A stretch of DNA of 64,000 nt, from positions 98,985 through 162,984 of the forward strand of contig WBMZ01011565.1 in assembly GCA_013400975.1 (NCBI GenBank), written 5' to 3'. Shown here piece after piece: positions 1 to 13,800 of this stretch. The notes under the pieces are model-generated. The model made no database searches, had not been told where the DNA came from, and saw nothing but the letters and a program-made list of their open reading frames with translations. Source of the stretch: Atrichornis clamosus. Lineage: Eukaryota; Chordata; Aves; Passeriformes; Menuridae. Every line of letters begins with the position of its first letter. The first letter of the stretch is position 1. A program made the translations under genes and the position numbers.

Positions 1-3000
1 AGTAAATGCTTAAATCTTTTAAAATAAAATAGAATAGTTCAGTTAGAAGGGGCCTACAGTGATCATTTGCTAGTTTGAAAAACTTATAGGTCCATGATTA
101 TTACTGATAAAAAGCTACTTAAAATTTTGTTATTTCACTACTATCTTTAGGCATTTGTATTTAGAGCCTCAGCACAGATCAGGTCTACTTTAAAATATAT
201 TTCATATGTTCATTATCATATGTTGTAGTGATAGTCATAGTTTTAACTTTCTTATAGCTACATACAGTGCCTAATCAGCTTCATTGCTTAATTTATATGT
301 TCACTGAATTATATTAAAAAATTTTGTTAAAAAAAGTGACTGTCATTCAACACCCATTAGTTTAGCTTGGCAAACAAAAACAGAAAAAGAAGCACAAAAC
401 CTAAAAAAGATGAGTGATCAGTATTGATACCAAGTCAGTTCTTTACTTCTCCATTGATAATACCAATGAAATTTCCAATGAACAGTTAACAGTAATGTAG
501 TACAAAACCCAGTATTTCTACTGGGAAATGCCTCCAGCAGTTAAGCATAAAGGTAAGGCGAAAGAAAAGACTTTTTTTCTGAAGCTGCACAGCATGTCAC
601 TGAAATAACAAGATCTAGACTATGAACCATCAGTTCCTCACTTGCAGGTCACTAACTTGCTTCCTGCAGACCACTAGCAACACCTGTGCCACTAAATTCC
701 TAACTCCTCACACACAAACACCATTTCAGAACAGCCTGAAAGCATTAACACACACTCTGCACTCCACCATCCAGTAATTCCTTTACACTCCCTTTTGGAG
801 AAGTAATTTAATGAAGAGGTGAATTATTTTTATCTACTTGCCTGCACCTTTGAACATCTGTAGTTTTGTTTGGTATTGGACACAACAGCAAAGGGATTTT
901 TGTTTCTTTTATACAAAAAGAGTGTGTGAATACTAGTTTCCTGTGTATTTTCAGGAATCTGAAGAGAGTGATGAAAGGAAGAAAGGGGGAGAAAAATCCT
1001 TCTTGACACCCTCTGCAAATGGCTGACTGCATGCATTTATAAACTAGAAAGGATACACTTAAGGTTATGTCTTGCCCAAGACAGTACAGTGTATTTTGAT
1101 TGATCTTAAATTCAGTATTTCTGTTACTTATGTTGCTTCAGAATGGAAAATTGACACCTAGTGTACATTGTGAATTGCTATAGTACCATCTCCAATATGA
1201 GGCTGTATTTACACCTGAGCAACCTGATCTGACCCCTGAGCTGTCTCTGTTTTGAAGAAGAGTTTCAACTGCACACCTCCTCAAAGCCTTCTCCAAACTA
1301 AGTTTTCAATAATCTTAATATTATTTTATATTTGAAAAACAGAAAAGCAGCAGAATGGCTCATACGGAAAAACTGAGTTCTGTAGGTTGATACTGGCATG
1401 TTAGGTAACAGATATATACAATTACCTAACAGATATATAGGATTCTATAAAGACTACGGCAACAGGCCAAATCCATGGTACATTTACTCAGTTTTGGAGT
1501 TGAGTGTTCCACATACGGCATGATGATCATTGGACACAGATGAAGAACAGAGCAACTAAATGAGGAAAGTTAATATAAAATTTTATTTAATAAGCAAACA
1601 GATGAAGAACTGAAGCAAAAATACTGCCTCCAAATTAAAGGAGTAAATGCAAAACTTACTTTTTAAAAAGTCAGATAGATCTAAGTGCTCTGTACTGAAC
1701 TTGAGTTTATTTTAGATCTAATGTTACATCTAATACCACCTGATCTCTACTCTGCCTGTCCTTGTCCTCACTACTTTCAGCTAAACCGGTGTGAGCTTTT
1801 TTTATTTGAGAGATTAAGCAGTCTAAATCTTACTTAAGTGGTAAGCTAATTCATAAGAGACAAAGAGGATCACAAAGAAGTCTATTCCCCTACAAATAAT
1901 CCATCTCAAAACACATTAAATCTCCACTCTTAAAATTTCCACAAGCATAATAATACCGAAAACTAACAGAGTAAGGTTTGGAAATCCAGACAACATAAAG
2001 CTAAAACTTCCCATATGGATAGTTTCTGTTTCTTAAAACAACATAATGTTTTGTCATCATGGATTAAGAAATGGGAATAAATAGATAATTAAATGGAGTC
2101 TTGTTCTGTCTGGGCAATTCATTTAGACAATTTTATTAGGTCAGCAACACAAGCTACTGCCAGCATAGAAACAGCAGCCAGCTTGTATTCTAAGCCCCCA
2201 AAATCAGTTGCCTGCAGTATCAGGCACCAGAAGACCAAGTGTTCTGTTGTTGGCTCCTACAAAGTGATTCACATGATATTTAGGAAAAATATCTTCTGTA
2301 CCAGATGAAGAATAATATTCGTCTCATGGAGTATCTCCCTGAAGAAGAAGGTGATATTTGTGCTCTTGAGTTTTGCATTTGCAGGTAACAGTTGGCAGGT
2401 GACTGTTCAAAAGTCTACACTTGTTTTGTGGTTTTTAAGCTTAATTTGTCTATCAAAGAGTAGAAAGCATTTACTTTGCAGCATAGCTATGCAGCAGTTT
2501 CTGTGACTAAACAATATAACGATCCTTAATTACAACTGTTCTCTTTTGTTTCATAGACTGTAATTGTGGCAAATGAAACAGAAAATTCACCCTTTAAAAA
2601 AAGAAAATCCCCCAGCTCTTTAATACTGAACTACATTTGGAGGGGGAGAGCAGGAACAGCATTATCTTTTCTAGTGAGGGAAAAACATTAATTAAAATGG
2701 TGATTTTTTAATGTAGAAAGTAATTTAATATTCTCAAAACTTTTGATTTATCTCAGAATTATTCTTTAATAAAAACTTGGCCAGCCTGATGCAACCTCTT
2801 GGTAAACTAGGTTTTTCCAGGATGGTATAAACCATGGTTTCTCTGCTCCATCATAATACTGTCTACATTTTCCAGAACTCAAATTATATTGTCCCACACA
2901 TGCACACTTTCACTTTGAGCTATTCCCCAATTTCATCAATCCTTCTCCTTTTATTTTGTTTATTGTTTTAATAAGGCAGCCACTACCCTGCTGCCAAGCC

Positions 3001-4683
3001 TTATGCAACCAAGCCAAGAAAACTCGCAAGAAGTTAGTTTTTATCTGGTTTTGTTAATACTAATCCTAAATATCCAATCTTTTAGATATTTATAGAGGCT
3101 GAAAAGGGTGAAAACTGAGCAACTAATTATTTTGGTTGCTCTTTAGAAGACTATTATCTACAGAGCACAAGACTGCTCAGAATATCAAATATAGAACACT
3201 GTAGTTCCTGGTTCATAAAACAAGGGAATGAAATTACTTTTTGTATGAAATAATTCACCCATTTGAAATGTGCTAAATCTACAAGTGTATTGCACTAAGT
3301 GTGAAGCCACACATACAGGTTTTAGAGGGAAAGAGTTCATTTGCCTTTTGTTTATGCAATGTAGTTTGGGTTCTTTCAGGTGGGGTGGGTGTGGGTTTTC
3401 TCCCTTTCTCTTTTTTCAATCCCTGCTACACATGGCAAGCTTGTCCCGTCCTGTTTTTTACAAGTCAGTAACTTTGGTTTGTGAATCTCCAGAGCAAGAT
3501 AGTAATACAGGGAATTGAAAACATATATTTCAACCTTCAGCAGACCATACAAAATGTGACTGAGCTGAAATGAATTGTTCTAAGAAGAATTTGTACTAAT
3601 TTCTACTTTCTTTATCTCAAAACCAAAAAGCCATTTTTAAACATGTCTACAACATATCAGTATGCTTTTTCTCCCCGAATCAATTCCTGCATTTTAACTT
3701 TTTTGTGACCTATTATATATTATAGTAGGCTCTTATCTTTTTAAAAGGGGTCCTACCCTTACATTGGCAATCTAAATAACATGCCAGCATTTTACCTTAG
3801 TGCAAAATCTACCTTTGAGAGACACAAACCCCAAAGAATCTACAACTGTTTCTACAGCACATATAAGTATATATATTTTAAAAGCACTGCTGAGTGAAGA
3901 GTGTGAAATTCCTCCCTCCAGCCTCAACAAAAAACTGCCTACAGATTATTAACGTTTCTTAAAGTTTAAGGAAAAAAAAAAAAGTCCACACATCAAACAC
4001 CAAGAGGAAAGGCTGTCAGTTCCACCAGACAGTACAGCAAAATCCACTTGAAGTAAATGGAGGACTTAGGCATATTTTCCCTCATCAAGCAGCAGCACCA
4101 GTCCTGTTTTTTGTTACTGTGCCTTCTCAGGTGCCCCGTTTCACTGGCCCTGTTATCAGGACAACTTTGTGAACACTCATCATTCATCTCAGGGTGAGGT
4201 CCGACTGCTTTGTTCTAATCACTGACTTGGGCAGTTTGAATTGTGGACTTTACACATTGAGGATGAGGCGTAGCCTCCAAGTCTAATTCAAAATCACTTT
4301 TTGACACAGATGTTTCTTAAGGAAATGCATTTCTGAGCTCTTTAACTATTTAAGGATAACAAATAATTTCAATTTAATATACTGCTCTCTGGAACAGACT
4401 TCAAATTCACCACTGCAACACAAACTCAATTTATTGATTATGTTCGTTTGTGAGATACCGACTTAAATTAATTGGTAATGATAACTTAGGATGGAAAACA
4501 AATATACTTAAGTGCTTTTTTCAAAAGAAAAGGCAACAAAAGCCTCTTTTAAGCCTCCCCAAAGTGTATTTGGGCAAAGAGACAGAAAACATAGAAAAAA
4601 GAATAATTCCCGTGCAAGTCAGATCTGCATTCAATCTGCATGTTTCAAGGTTTAAAAAACAGACAAAAAACCCCCTACTGGTA
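1..4683. other. Gene-free AT-rich sequence
   Basis: I see no gene and no recognisable transposon here. Open frames are at most about 80 codons, have no family resemblance and look like chance. Small features are a 12-base A run at 3972-3983 and an imperfect 20-bp tandem pair at 1401-1440, in which gtaacagatatata is followed by ctaacagatatata. A stretch near 1071-1100 (cttgcccaag, acagtacagt) faintly recalls MIR/L2 but is too short to call. Confidence 0.6.
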
Positions 4684-4786
4684 TAACACCACAGAATATT
4701 CTGAGTTGGAAGGGCCCATAGAGAAATCAAACCCCACAGCACTGGCGTTAGTGGCACCCTGCTCTAACCAACGGAGCTAATCTCAG
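4684..4786 (-). mobile_element. tRNA-Ile-derived SINE with CR1 tail (TguSINE1-like)
   Basis: Read on the minus strand, 4786 down to 4713 aligns over about 74 nt with a vertebrate tRNA-Ile gene. The A-box region reads ttagctccgttggttagagc, the anticodon arm reads gtgccactaacgc, the B box is degenerate (ggtttgattt) and the acceptor end is atgggcc. It is followed directly (4712-4684) by a CR1-type 3' end, cttccaactcagaatattct. A tRNA head fused to a CR1 tail is the layout of TguSINE1, a passerine SINE mobilised by CR1. The join is compact: the middle of the CR1-derived tail seems to be missing, possibly deleted between two GGGCC-like motifs. Several head substitutions, including in the B box, show that it is an old inactive copy and not a functional tRNA gene. 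The family name comes from memory; the head and tail composition is seen directly. Confidence 0.8.
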
Positions 4787-7700
4787 GGTTAATACATTCG
4801 TCCTAATATAAGCTCTAGATTAAGCAATTCAATGTTCTGCCTTTCCAGAATGGACAAATACTAAAAAATTAAATCAGCAATACTGACAGATTCAAAGAAT
4901 ACTATAAATTTCATGTTAATTTTCACAGGTGTTTTGTTGATTTTTACTGTTTCAAGAAAGTTACTTATACAGGTCAGTTGCAGCATGAAAAGATTAAACA
5001 AAGGAAGAATTCCCTGCACTTGGCACCTTCTAGGTCCCACTATGTTTTTCTAGAGCCATACTTCAAACAAGACCAATAACAGTAGTTTCATAAGCACATT
5101 TTTCTATTGTTAAATCTTTAACTAGACAAGAGCCCTTTCCTGCCATGAGAAAAATACATTAGTGGATACAGCAGTTGATCAAACAAAACACTTTCCGTGA
5201 TACAGTTATGGAAGATTTCTTCAAATGGAAATGAAATGTATTTTACGGTAAACCAGAACTACACTCTAACAGATACTGCATGTCACAGTTTTTCTAGTAG
5301 GTTTTTTTTTTTTCCTCAAAAGAATGTTTCTGACTTTTATTCAAGGAAAACACTAGAGTCAAATAAACAATACTCGCTCCATTCAAATAGGGAAAATGAT
5401 AATTTGGGCCAGTCAAACTATTTGATGAGCCTTGTAGACAGAGGATCTCTGAAGTTTTTCATGCAACAGATGAAAACAGGAGAGCAAAAAATTCAAACAC
5501 AACTATGCTTTGGAACAAAAGCCATGATGTGGAACAGGACTAAAGTCCTGTAATATACAGTCTTTAAGCTGAATAAACTGGTACAGTGGTTGTTGGTTTA
5601 CGAGCACCTATTTGCTTAAGGAATGCAAAGGAGAACCCACTCAAGGTAGGAAATATTTGTTTAATAATAATAAAAGTTACATAGCTACATTGGAACTGTT
5701 ACTAAAAGCATAAAAGGAAGACTCTCTTTACTAATGTCCAAATTAACTCATGTTTTCATGACAACTCGGTATCAGAGCGGTCTAAAAAATTTTGGTAGTT
5801 TTGGGCACATAGTTGAGAGGCTCTCCATTCCCAGGAAGATGAACTGCTATTCTAGGAAAAAAAAAGTTACTCCAAGCCCCCTACAGAGAGGCATGTAATT
5901 ATGAAAATACCATATTTTTGAGGAACATCCTATACCCTGTTGGTTCAAAGAACCCTTTAATTGGTTCTGGATCTTTAAAGTTTTGAGCCTTAGTCCTGTA
6001 ACCCTAAATTTTAGAATAGAATTATTGGAACAAGACCTGAATCTAAAGCTGAAAAAAATGCAAACAATGCATATATTTTTTCAGCATTGTTTCCTGCTTA
6101 TGAATTAGCTGTATAAACAATTTTTCTTTTTAATATACTCCCATTCTGCTGTGCAAACAAGCAAAAATAACCACATTTTAGCCATTCCATACTTCAAAAC
6201 CCTTTGACCCCAATGCTTACAGAAGTTATATAACTGCTTCTACACTCTGATTCAAAAATAAAAATAATTTTAAAAACCCAAACATACCCCCTTCCCTCCA
6301 AGAAAAAAACAACAAAAAAACCAAACAAACCCAAAATCCCACAACTCGAGCAAAACCAAACAGCAAGCTTTTACAAATAGAAAGGAACAGAAGTGAAAGA
6401 AATCTCAACAATTCTGTTCAAATGCAACTCACATAATTAACATGAATGGGACATACAGCTTCTCCAAGTAAATCAACAGTCCCAAGACTGCAATCTTATG
6501 CCAGTCAGATGGCAGTACCACAAATAATGCTGCAAGTTAAATGAATGTCACTGCATTAACAACAGATGTGCCACTCTAAAGTTTGTCTGGAAAAAACTAG
6601 ATGATAAGGAAAATAAAAGGCAGTTGGTCTGTCACAGACGTACTTTGATATAGTGCCTGCTGGCATTTCAGTGCACCAAAAGTAAAAAGAAAATCCTGGA
6701 CTCTACAATACGGACGTGCAAAGGTGCTAAGCCATCTCAACACTATAAATTATGTTACTCATAAAGGAGTCCACTAAGAAGTCAAAAAGAAATTCTGAAA
6801 GTCTTAAGTAAAGTTTTGCTCTAAAAAGCTTTGAAACCTCCTAATTAATTGTTACAAAATAATTACAGTTCTGCAAATGGGTAATGAAAATTAAACATTA
6901 TTTTTTGAAAAAAGCACTTCTATTAAACGATCCACTTATAGACTTTTCAGGGCAGTTCTGCAGGTGCAGACAATGATTTACCACTTTTAGGCACTTTCAT
7001 CTTTTAAGAATTTGAACAAAATACAAATGCCTTCTGGAGTTGAGGTTTGAGCTATTTCTTTGTTCAACTTTAGACTCCTTAAAATGCTGTCTAACTTATT
7101 ATTTAAATAACTCCTGTACTTAATGAACTGGGGATTGAAATTACTAAACCGCACTTTTAGTTTGAGAACTTTCTTTTTAATAAAGTCTAACATAAAATTT
7201 TAATGAACAAATGTCTCTGTTGCTAGTAAAAAAAATGGCAAGACTTTATACTCCAGTCACTGCTACAAAAGCATGTTCTTACAAAGGAATTTAGATCCCA
7301 TTACCTAGTCCCACTGCTTTTTCTGAATTGTTCTAGCACACTGGAAGTGCAGTCATTTTGCTTTTGTTGAATTTAACACATCTAAAGACGTTTGTTTACT
7401 AGTAAAATCTAGCTAGCAAAATCTCCCAAAAAAGGGATGTAACTGACGGAAGAAGAGAGAATTAAAGCCTAGCCAACAATGCATCCAAAACCTGCTCCTT
7501 GGCAGGATAACACCCCTTGCATTATAAAAGCACACAAAGGGTCAGCAAGCATGATGCAATCTTACAAGGTTTTGAATCATACATGAAAAGTAAAGGTAAA
7601 GCCTTTAATTCATATCTTGGAATTAACTACTTAGCCCATATTAACCAAACATTAATCAAAATTGTTTATATCAATAGGAGTTAGTTCCTTAAAATATACA

Positions 7701-10608
7701 AACTAGAATTGAAGCTGTGTAGCATGAAATGTTCCCACACCTTTCTTCTTTCTATGGATTTAACTTGGAAATGTCACATTTAGGATGTCTAAATAACCTA
7801 GAAGCCTTCCCTTTGCTCCAGGACCTGGAGGATCAGTTCCTGTGGGCTACATGTACACATTATGAGACTGGGTCATCCTGTATTCATTTACAACCTGCCT
7901 GCCCATTCCTACCTCCATCTCCAAATCCTTTTGTCATTTTATAGCTGTACCAGGTACTTCCAAGATTAATTACTTGCTGGGGCCAATGGCCTACAGCAGT
8001 ATCACAGGTTATCAGCATCTTCCAGCTGCTCTTTAATCTCCAGACAATCCCCAGCACCTTCACATTATTAGTTAATTAGCATTAATGAAAGCTATGCATA
8101 CACAGTGAGAGGCTAATATACCCTCAAGCTTATATGTCAGTAATCCTTACTTAAAAAAAAAAGGTATCCTACATGAATAATATCTGCATTGTTAAATGAA
8201 AGGATATTTCCCTACCTGCCCAAAGGCACAAGCATCAGTTAAGAGACTAATGGTCTGTAAAACGTCATGAAAGACAGCAATACTGCAGACTGAAGACAGG
8301 TGAAGGAATTCAGTCTCCACCCCCCTATCTTCATTATTTTTCTCTACCTGTTCTCAGCCCATGCTCAACACGTCTCTACTCCACATTCTCTCCCTCTTTA
8401 GCCTCCAATCACTGCCTCTTCAACTACTACCTTATGCACCAATATTGGCCTTAAGAAATTGTAGGCAAATCATCTTCACGTTCATTGCTTTTAAGCAGGA
8501 TGATATAACTTTGAAAGCTCTAGAAATATCTGCTGCACAAAACTAGTTTGGGATGTGACAGTTGTCTCCATATGTTACACATAATATTCCCACTCTACTG
8601 GTCTATAGGACAATTGCCTACTCCTGACATTCTGCCAAGATTTATATAGAAATGTGTGCTCTCTTCTACTTACTCATCTGCTGACTGAAAAATACTTTAA
8701 ATTTTCTGTGTCCAAAGTCACAGTATGGTCTGAGTTTTCATCACACCCCCAACCTCCTGAGCTTTCCAAAAATATCATTCACTGGGAAACAAAATTGTAT
8801 GAATCATTGAATCTAAATACTTCATGAAAAAGTATGCAGAAATAAATATTTAACCAATATTTACATTGTAAAGGTAATGTTGTAAATCATGACAACTGCA
8901 TTTCTATTCCGTGTGCATAGAATTAATATTTTCAAATCCAGTATTTAACACTTTCATTCTGATTAAAACCTCTTTCCAAAAATTGCGAATTTTACTTATT
9001 TTTCTTTTTTTTAAAGGCTGTTAATAGTCACATTGATATGTTTACTTATTTATTACAAGGTAACCACTAAAACTTCTTCTAAGAAGCCCGTGACTTTTAT
9101 CCTAGGTTCTGTAGACTTGTTCCTCCTGTCATGCCAAACTATCTACAACAAAATGTCTAAATTTTTGCCAACAGAGAGAAAGGAACAACTTCGTTGAATC
9201 AGCATAAGCAAGATTAAAATTGTGTCAGATGAAACATTTTTGATCATGGATATTTCTAGAGAAGTGTTCTTAACATAAGAATGTATGATCATATGATCAT
9301 ATGGATGGTCATAGTGGTTCTTATCCAGGATTCCTACAACCCACAGTTCAGCCCGTAGTGGTGACCACAAGCAGATGCCCAGCAAAGTGAACTAGGACAA
9401 GCATAGGTAAAGTTCCTAGATTTCCCAAGCTCAATTTGTTTTTCATACTTAATCCCAGATGCATCTGTCCTCCAAGTGTTTGTTTAGTCTCCTGTTTAGC
9501 CCATGGGAGCTTGCCATTACACAAGAACACACAATGTGTTATTTACTCACTTTGTAAGTAACAAAAGTAATACAGAAAAATTCCATGCACAAGCAGAATA
9601 AAAGTGGATCTGTTAAAGAACTTACAAGGAGTTGCAAGTTTTATAATTAGATGGAATTAGTATTCAAAGTTTAAGATCAAAAATTCTCCTAATTTATTTG
9701 CCCTGCATTAATCATTATTTCCAAAGGAAGTAAAATGTTAATTTTGGGGTTTTCTTATCTTCATTATTTGTTTGTACCAGAGATTAAGACCTCTCCTGAA
9801 ACAGTGAAATATGTTTCTATAATTCAGGAAAGGGCTGGTCTCCACTGAGATCAGAAACAGGAGTCAGAATGTAGAAGAAAGTGAAGAAGTTGCTGCCAAT
9901 CGAAACAGATGCAAAAGAGTTAATGCTACAGGAGCCTTCCTTGAGACAGGAATTAGAGCAAGGGTCTCATTCATTTCAGGGTTTCAGATTAATGTACTAA
10001 ATCTTTGTAGAAACCACTCCCCCACCCTCAAATTCTGGAAATGGAGCTATTTATGAGGTAATCAAATCTCTCAGTTTATATAAAATTAAAAGTCTTCTGG
10101 CTTCTTTATTTGGCAATTTCAACAACACTCCTTTATTCATTCAAAACACATCAAACACAGTGCCAGTTTATGTACAATACTGACTACCAGCAGGAGTCAG
10201 ACAAATATTTTTGTTCAGGCTACACTAGAGGACTAAACTGAGAAATCATCACTAGATTTCCACCTACACTATGTACAGTCACTTCATCTAACTCAAATGA
10301 CTAATGTCTTGAAGTTTAATTTCAGCCTGTATTGCCTTGCCTATGTCCTAAAGTAAAATTTGCTTTAAGTTTTGGGTTTAGGTTTTCTGTGGGGATTTTG
10401 TTGTTGTGTTTTGAAGTTTACTGTTACACAACTTTTATGGACACACTTAACAGAATTGATATTTTACATGTTAAACACATCTCACTAAAGAAAATACAAA
10501 GAGTAAACGAGAAGAATGAAGAAGAAACTCTTAGCCAGAAGTAGGCAAGCTATGAGAAAGTCAGAAAGAGAAGGTTTTTTTCAAATGTCACTAATTCTTT
10601 CTCCAGTT
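4787..10608. other. Gene-free AT-rich sequence
   Basis: No gene or transposon is recognised. The longest open frame is 118 codons (5197-5553, plus strand); it is AT-rich, includes a T run at 5302-5313 and resembles no known protein. Position 9284-9301 is a perfect 18-bp palindrome built from atgatcat units. An A/C-rich low-complexity patch lies at about 6285-6350. Confidence 0.6.
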
Positions 10609-10790
10609 TAATTCTTTATTGTGAAGGTGGTGAGGCACTGGAACAGGATGCCCAGAGAACTTGAGGATGCCCCATCCCTGGAAGTGTTCAAGGCCAGGTT
10701 GGATGAGGCTCTGAGCAACCTGGTCTAGTGGAAGGTGTCCATGGCCATTGGTCTTTAAGGTCCTTTCCAACTCAAGTCATTCTATGATTC
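10609..10790 (+). mobile_element. CR1 LINE 3' end, 5'-truncated
   Basis: This is a 182-bp copy of the non-coding CR1 3' region. Landmarks in order are gtggtgaggcactggaacag, tgcccagagaa, ccatccctggaagtgttcaa, gctctgagcaacctggtcta, a CCATGGCC/TTGG segment, and the terminal cctttccaactc...cattctatgattc. Truncation at the 5' end is typical of CR1. No reverse transcriptase sequence is retained, so the copy is inert. The wording matches the CR1 3'-UTR subtype seen at 25930 and 62731, not the subtype at 35256. This copy keeps the GCACTGGAACAGG-to-CCATCCCTGG segment that is damaged in three other copies in the window. Confidence 0.93.
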
Positions 10791-12570
10791 CACACAACAG
10801 TGCAAATTAGGAAGCAATGGCACAAAGAAAATCTGGTGGGAAAATTAAAATGACAACCCTTCCCAGCTATGGCAAAAAATTAACCCTGTCCTGGATGAAA
10901 CCAGGACATTTCCCACTGTATTCTGTATTCTTTTTCCATTTGTTATGTTGTATTTTGAACGTAACACTTAATATTTAGAAAGTTGTTGACACTTGTCTAC
11001 TCAACTTTTCATCCTTGATTCACTTTTACCTTTCAGGACTACTACAATAATGAAAACTATTTGGTCAGGTCCCTTTCCTGAAAAAAACTTTTGTACTAAT
11101 TTATAAGAGGACTTGAAGAAACTACCTGTCAATAGCATCAAAATCTGTTACTTCTGAAGGGGTAATCAGAAAATAGAACTTTTCCTTTTTCTTTGTCTAT
11201 TAGGGCAGAAACACTGCCAGAAAACACTACTAGATCACAGAGCTTTGGATAAGGTAAGAATGTTCTTCTTTGGTCCTGCCTTCTCTGTTCTCACTTTCAC
11301 TGATGACATAGAAACTTTATCAGAAACACAAATGCTTGTTGCATGCAGCTGTTTACAGATATTGTTCAGTTACCTACCTCAATACAAATATCTACACATG
11401 TAAAGGCATCACTAACCTGAGAAAAAGTATCTACTCGCCTTGAACTCATACATTTATATGTCTGTATACATACAAACATATTTGAGTCATAGATACTTGC
11501 ACAAAGTCAAGAATACCTGATAAGGAATAGTCTTGTATGGGTAGGTCTTACAATAGTTAATTAGGATTCAAGAATGAAGGTATAGAGATCAGTTCCTGAG
11601 ATCACTTGTGGCAAGGAAGCTGGGACTGTGAGCAAAGGATCTGGGACTATGACTTGACTTTTATCCTAATGCAAAACATGGAGAAGGTTTGATAGGCTTA
11701 ACTTGTTTATCTCTACATCCTCTACTACCATGTGGGCCTACATAGATAAGTTCTTGCACTAGATAGAGACAGCTATCAAAGCCAAGAGCAGTGGAAGAAA
11801 GTGCTTGGTACAATAAATACGACAGGGATGCTTCATGTTGTGGACTGAGGCTGTGCATTTTCAGCCACATGAAAGCATAGGAGCTGTCCTACCCTCTCAA
11901 ACAGCCTGAGTGAGAATTTGTTAGTAGAAAAGATGGCACTTTTCCCCTTTAAATTAAACTTGAAAGAGTTTCTCTTTATCACATCATCATTTTCCCCAAC
12001 TGTCACACATCCCATGCTTTTGACATCTATTCATCCACTGGGTATTAAAAAAAATGTTATTCTTAAAACCACTCCTGACTCTCTTCTCTGTACTAATTCA
12101 TCTCTAAGACTAAAATACAGATGTGAAATAATTGTAGAAAATGTCATGCTAACACATTTGACCAAAAAACCCCAAAACAAAACTAAAGCAGTCATGCAGT
12201 TTGTTAGATTATCTAACCTTCTCTGAGAGGAGACAGGTAAGATTAAGAGCTCCACCAGAGTCTATATGAAGCAGGAAGTGTATTAATCATGTTCAATCTA
12301 TTTTTAAGAGGTTTTGGGTGCAAGTACGGTCTCAAAACCTGGCAGGAGTACTAGGTTTTGCCTACATCGCCCCACCTCTTTACCCTCCAAGCCTTTCCCC
12401 CTGGAACTGGCAAAATAACAAAATAATTATGCAAGTTGCATAGCTTTGATCACTTCTCTTCACAACCAGCATTTATGACTCTTGTTTAAGAAACTTCTAA
12501 AGAGATCTACCAGACATATTTTTATTTGTCTGAGAAAGGGAAAATTGTTTTTCTTCATCCTGAACAGAAC
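10791..12570. other. Gene-free sequence between CR1 copies
   Basis: I see nothing beyond short chance open frames. The longest, 102 codons at 11918-12226 on the plus strand, overlaps a 74-codon frame on the other strand; neither has recognisable motifs. Confidence 0.55.
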
Positions 12571-12624
12571 CATAGAATTATTCAGGTTCAAAAAGACCCT
12601 TAAGAACATTGAGTGCAACTATTA
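12571..12624 (-). mobile_element. CR1 3'-terminal stub
   Basis: A short minus-strand CR1 end. In plus-strand reading it contains catagaattattcaggtt, aaaagacccttaagaacatt and gagtgcaac, which correspond to the reverse complement of a CR1 tail (catagaatcat...gaaaagacc...gagtccaacc). Only about 54 bp remain, with several substitutions, so this is an old and strongly 5'-truncated insertion. Confidence 0.75.
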
Positions 12625-13747
12625 ATATAATACGATTTAGCTATAAGAACTTTAATGATTTTTTTAACCATAATCAGGGTCCACGGGGAAAAGAAGTTAA
12701 AAAGTGCTCTGCTAAATTGTAAACCTTTAAAAAATGTGGGAAATTCATAGCAACGATCTCTGTGTGTATTTCAAGCCTGGGGTTAGAGACTATAACGATT
12801 TATCACAAGGAAAATATTTGTGTGAAAAAGGAAAAACACAATATTTGGCCCTCTGTTTACAGTCTTCAGAGACTGTATGATTAAAATATCCCTAATAAAA
12901 ACCTGATTTGGCACTGTACTACCTCCCACATTCACACCATGTGAATTAACGTGTTAGCAAATATCTAATAGTTCATTGCAAGACTAACTCCGTTGCAGAT
13001 TAATTTGGCATTATTAGATCACACACAAGTTGAAAAAAACATTGCTAAGATGGCAAAGTTGAGTACTCTGATATAAGAAAGTGACAGAATACGCTCTGCC
13101 AGGATTTGTATCAGTCATCTTCTGCATATGCATTATAACAAAAATCTTTTTCCATAGGTAGGGGTGGGATTTTGGGATATAAGACCTTTGTTTAATGAGT
13201 AGAAAAGGATGGAAGGTGTTCTCATTGGGAGAGCCTACAAATTATTTTATTTCACCTTCACAGTAGAAGACGGCCTTTTCAGGAACATATTCCTTACTTA
13301 TCTTGTACATCCCAAGCTGCCCTTTATGTACAAAGGAGACAGCAATGTACTGATTCAAAACAGGGAACTGAGAGGCAGTGAAATTCAGGTCAGGAATCTC
13401 TCCTTTCTTGTATCAGTTTGAAAAGTCTGTCAAAGCATCCTGTAATGAAAGAACAGTTGGTAAGGTCAAAATCCACTGCGTGCAAGTACAGCTGTGGAGT
13501 TTGGGACTGCTGCCAGTCAGAACCTGATGAAACCAAGTCAGGCACTGAGGAAGGGTTTGCACAGTATCACATATGATCTCTTTGGAATAGATGTTTCTTC
13601 AGAACTTCAGTCAATTATTTTTGTCTTGTTCTTTCCCCTTCTGAAATCCCTCATTTAAACATTTAAAGTTCTGTCCATTTTAACTTATTTTCATGCAAGT
13701 CTCTTGAAAACAACTTTTGTGTGATTACTGTGACAGACAGGAATTAA
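12625..13747. other. Gene-free sequence between two CR1 stubs
   Basis: No gene or repeat recognised. The longest open frame is 70 codons (13209-13421, plus strand), without motifs. Confidence 0.55.
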
Positions 13748-13800
13748 TCATAGAATAATTTAGATTGAGAAAAACCTTTAAAATCATTGTGTCCAACCAT
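13748..13800 (-). mobile_element. CR1 3'-terminal stub
   Basis: A second minus-strand CR1 end. In plus-strand reading it shows tcatagaataatttagattg, aaaacctttaaaatcatt and tgtccaacca, the reverse complement of the CR1 tail. It has the same orientation and nearly the same extent as the stub 1.1 kb upstream. The two differ by enough substitutions that they look like separate insertions and not a segmental duplication. Similarity may continue weakly to about 13833. Confidence 0.75.

Noticed and set aside
4713..4786. A tRNA-Ile gene on the minus strand
   Set aside because: The B box, acceptor stem and anticodon arm carry substitutions, and the sequence runs directly into a CR1 tail, so it is a SINE head and not a functional tRNA gene.
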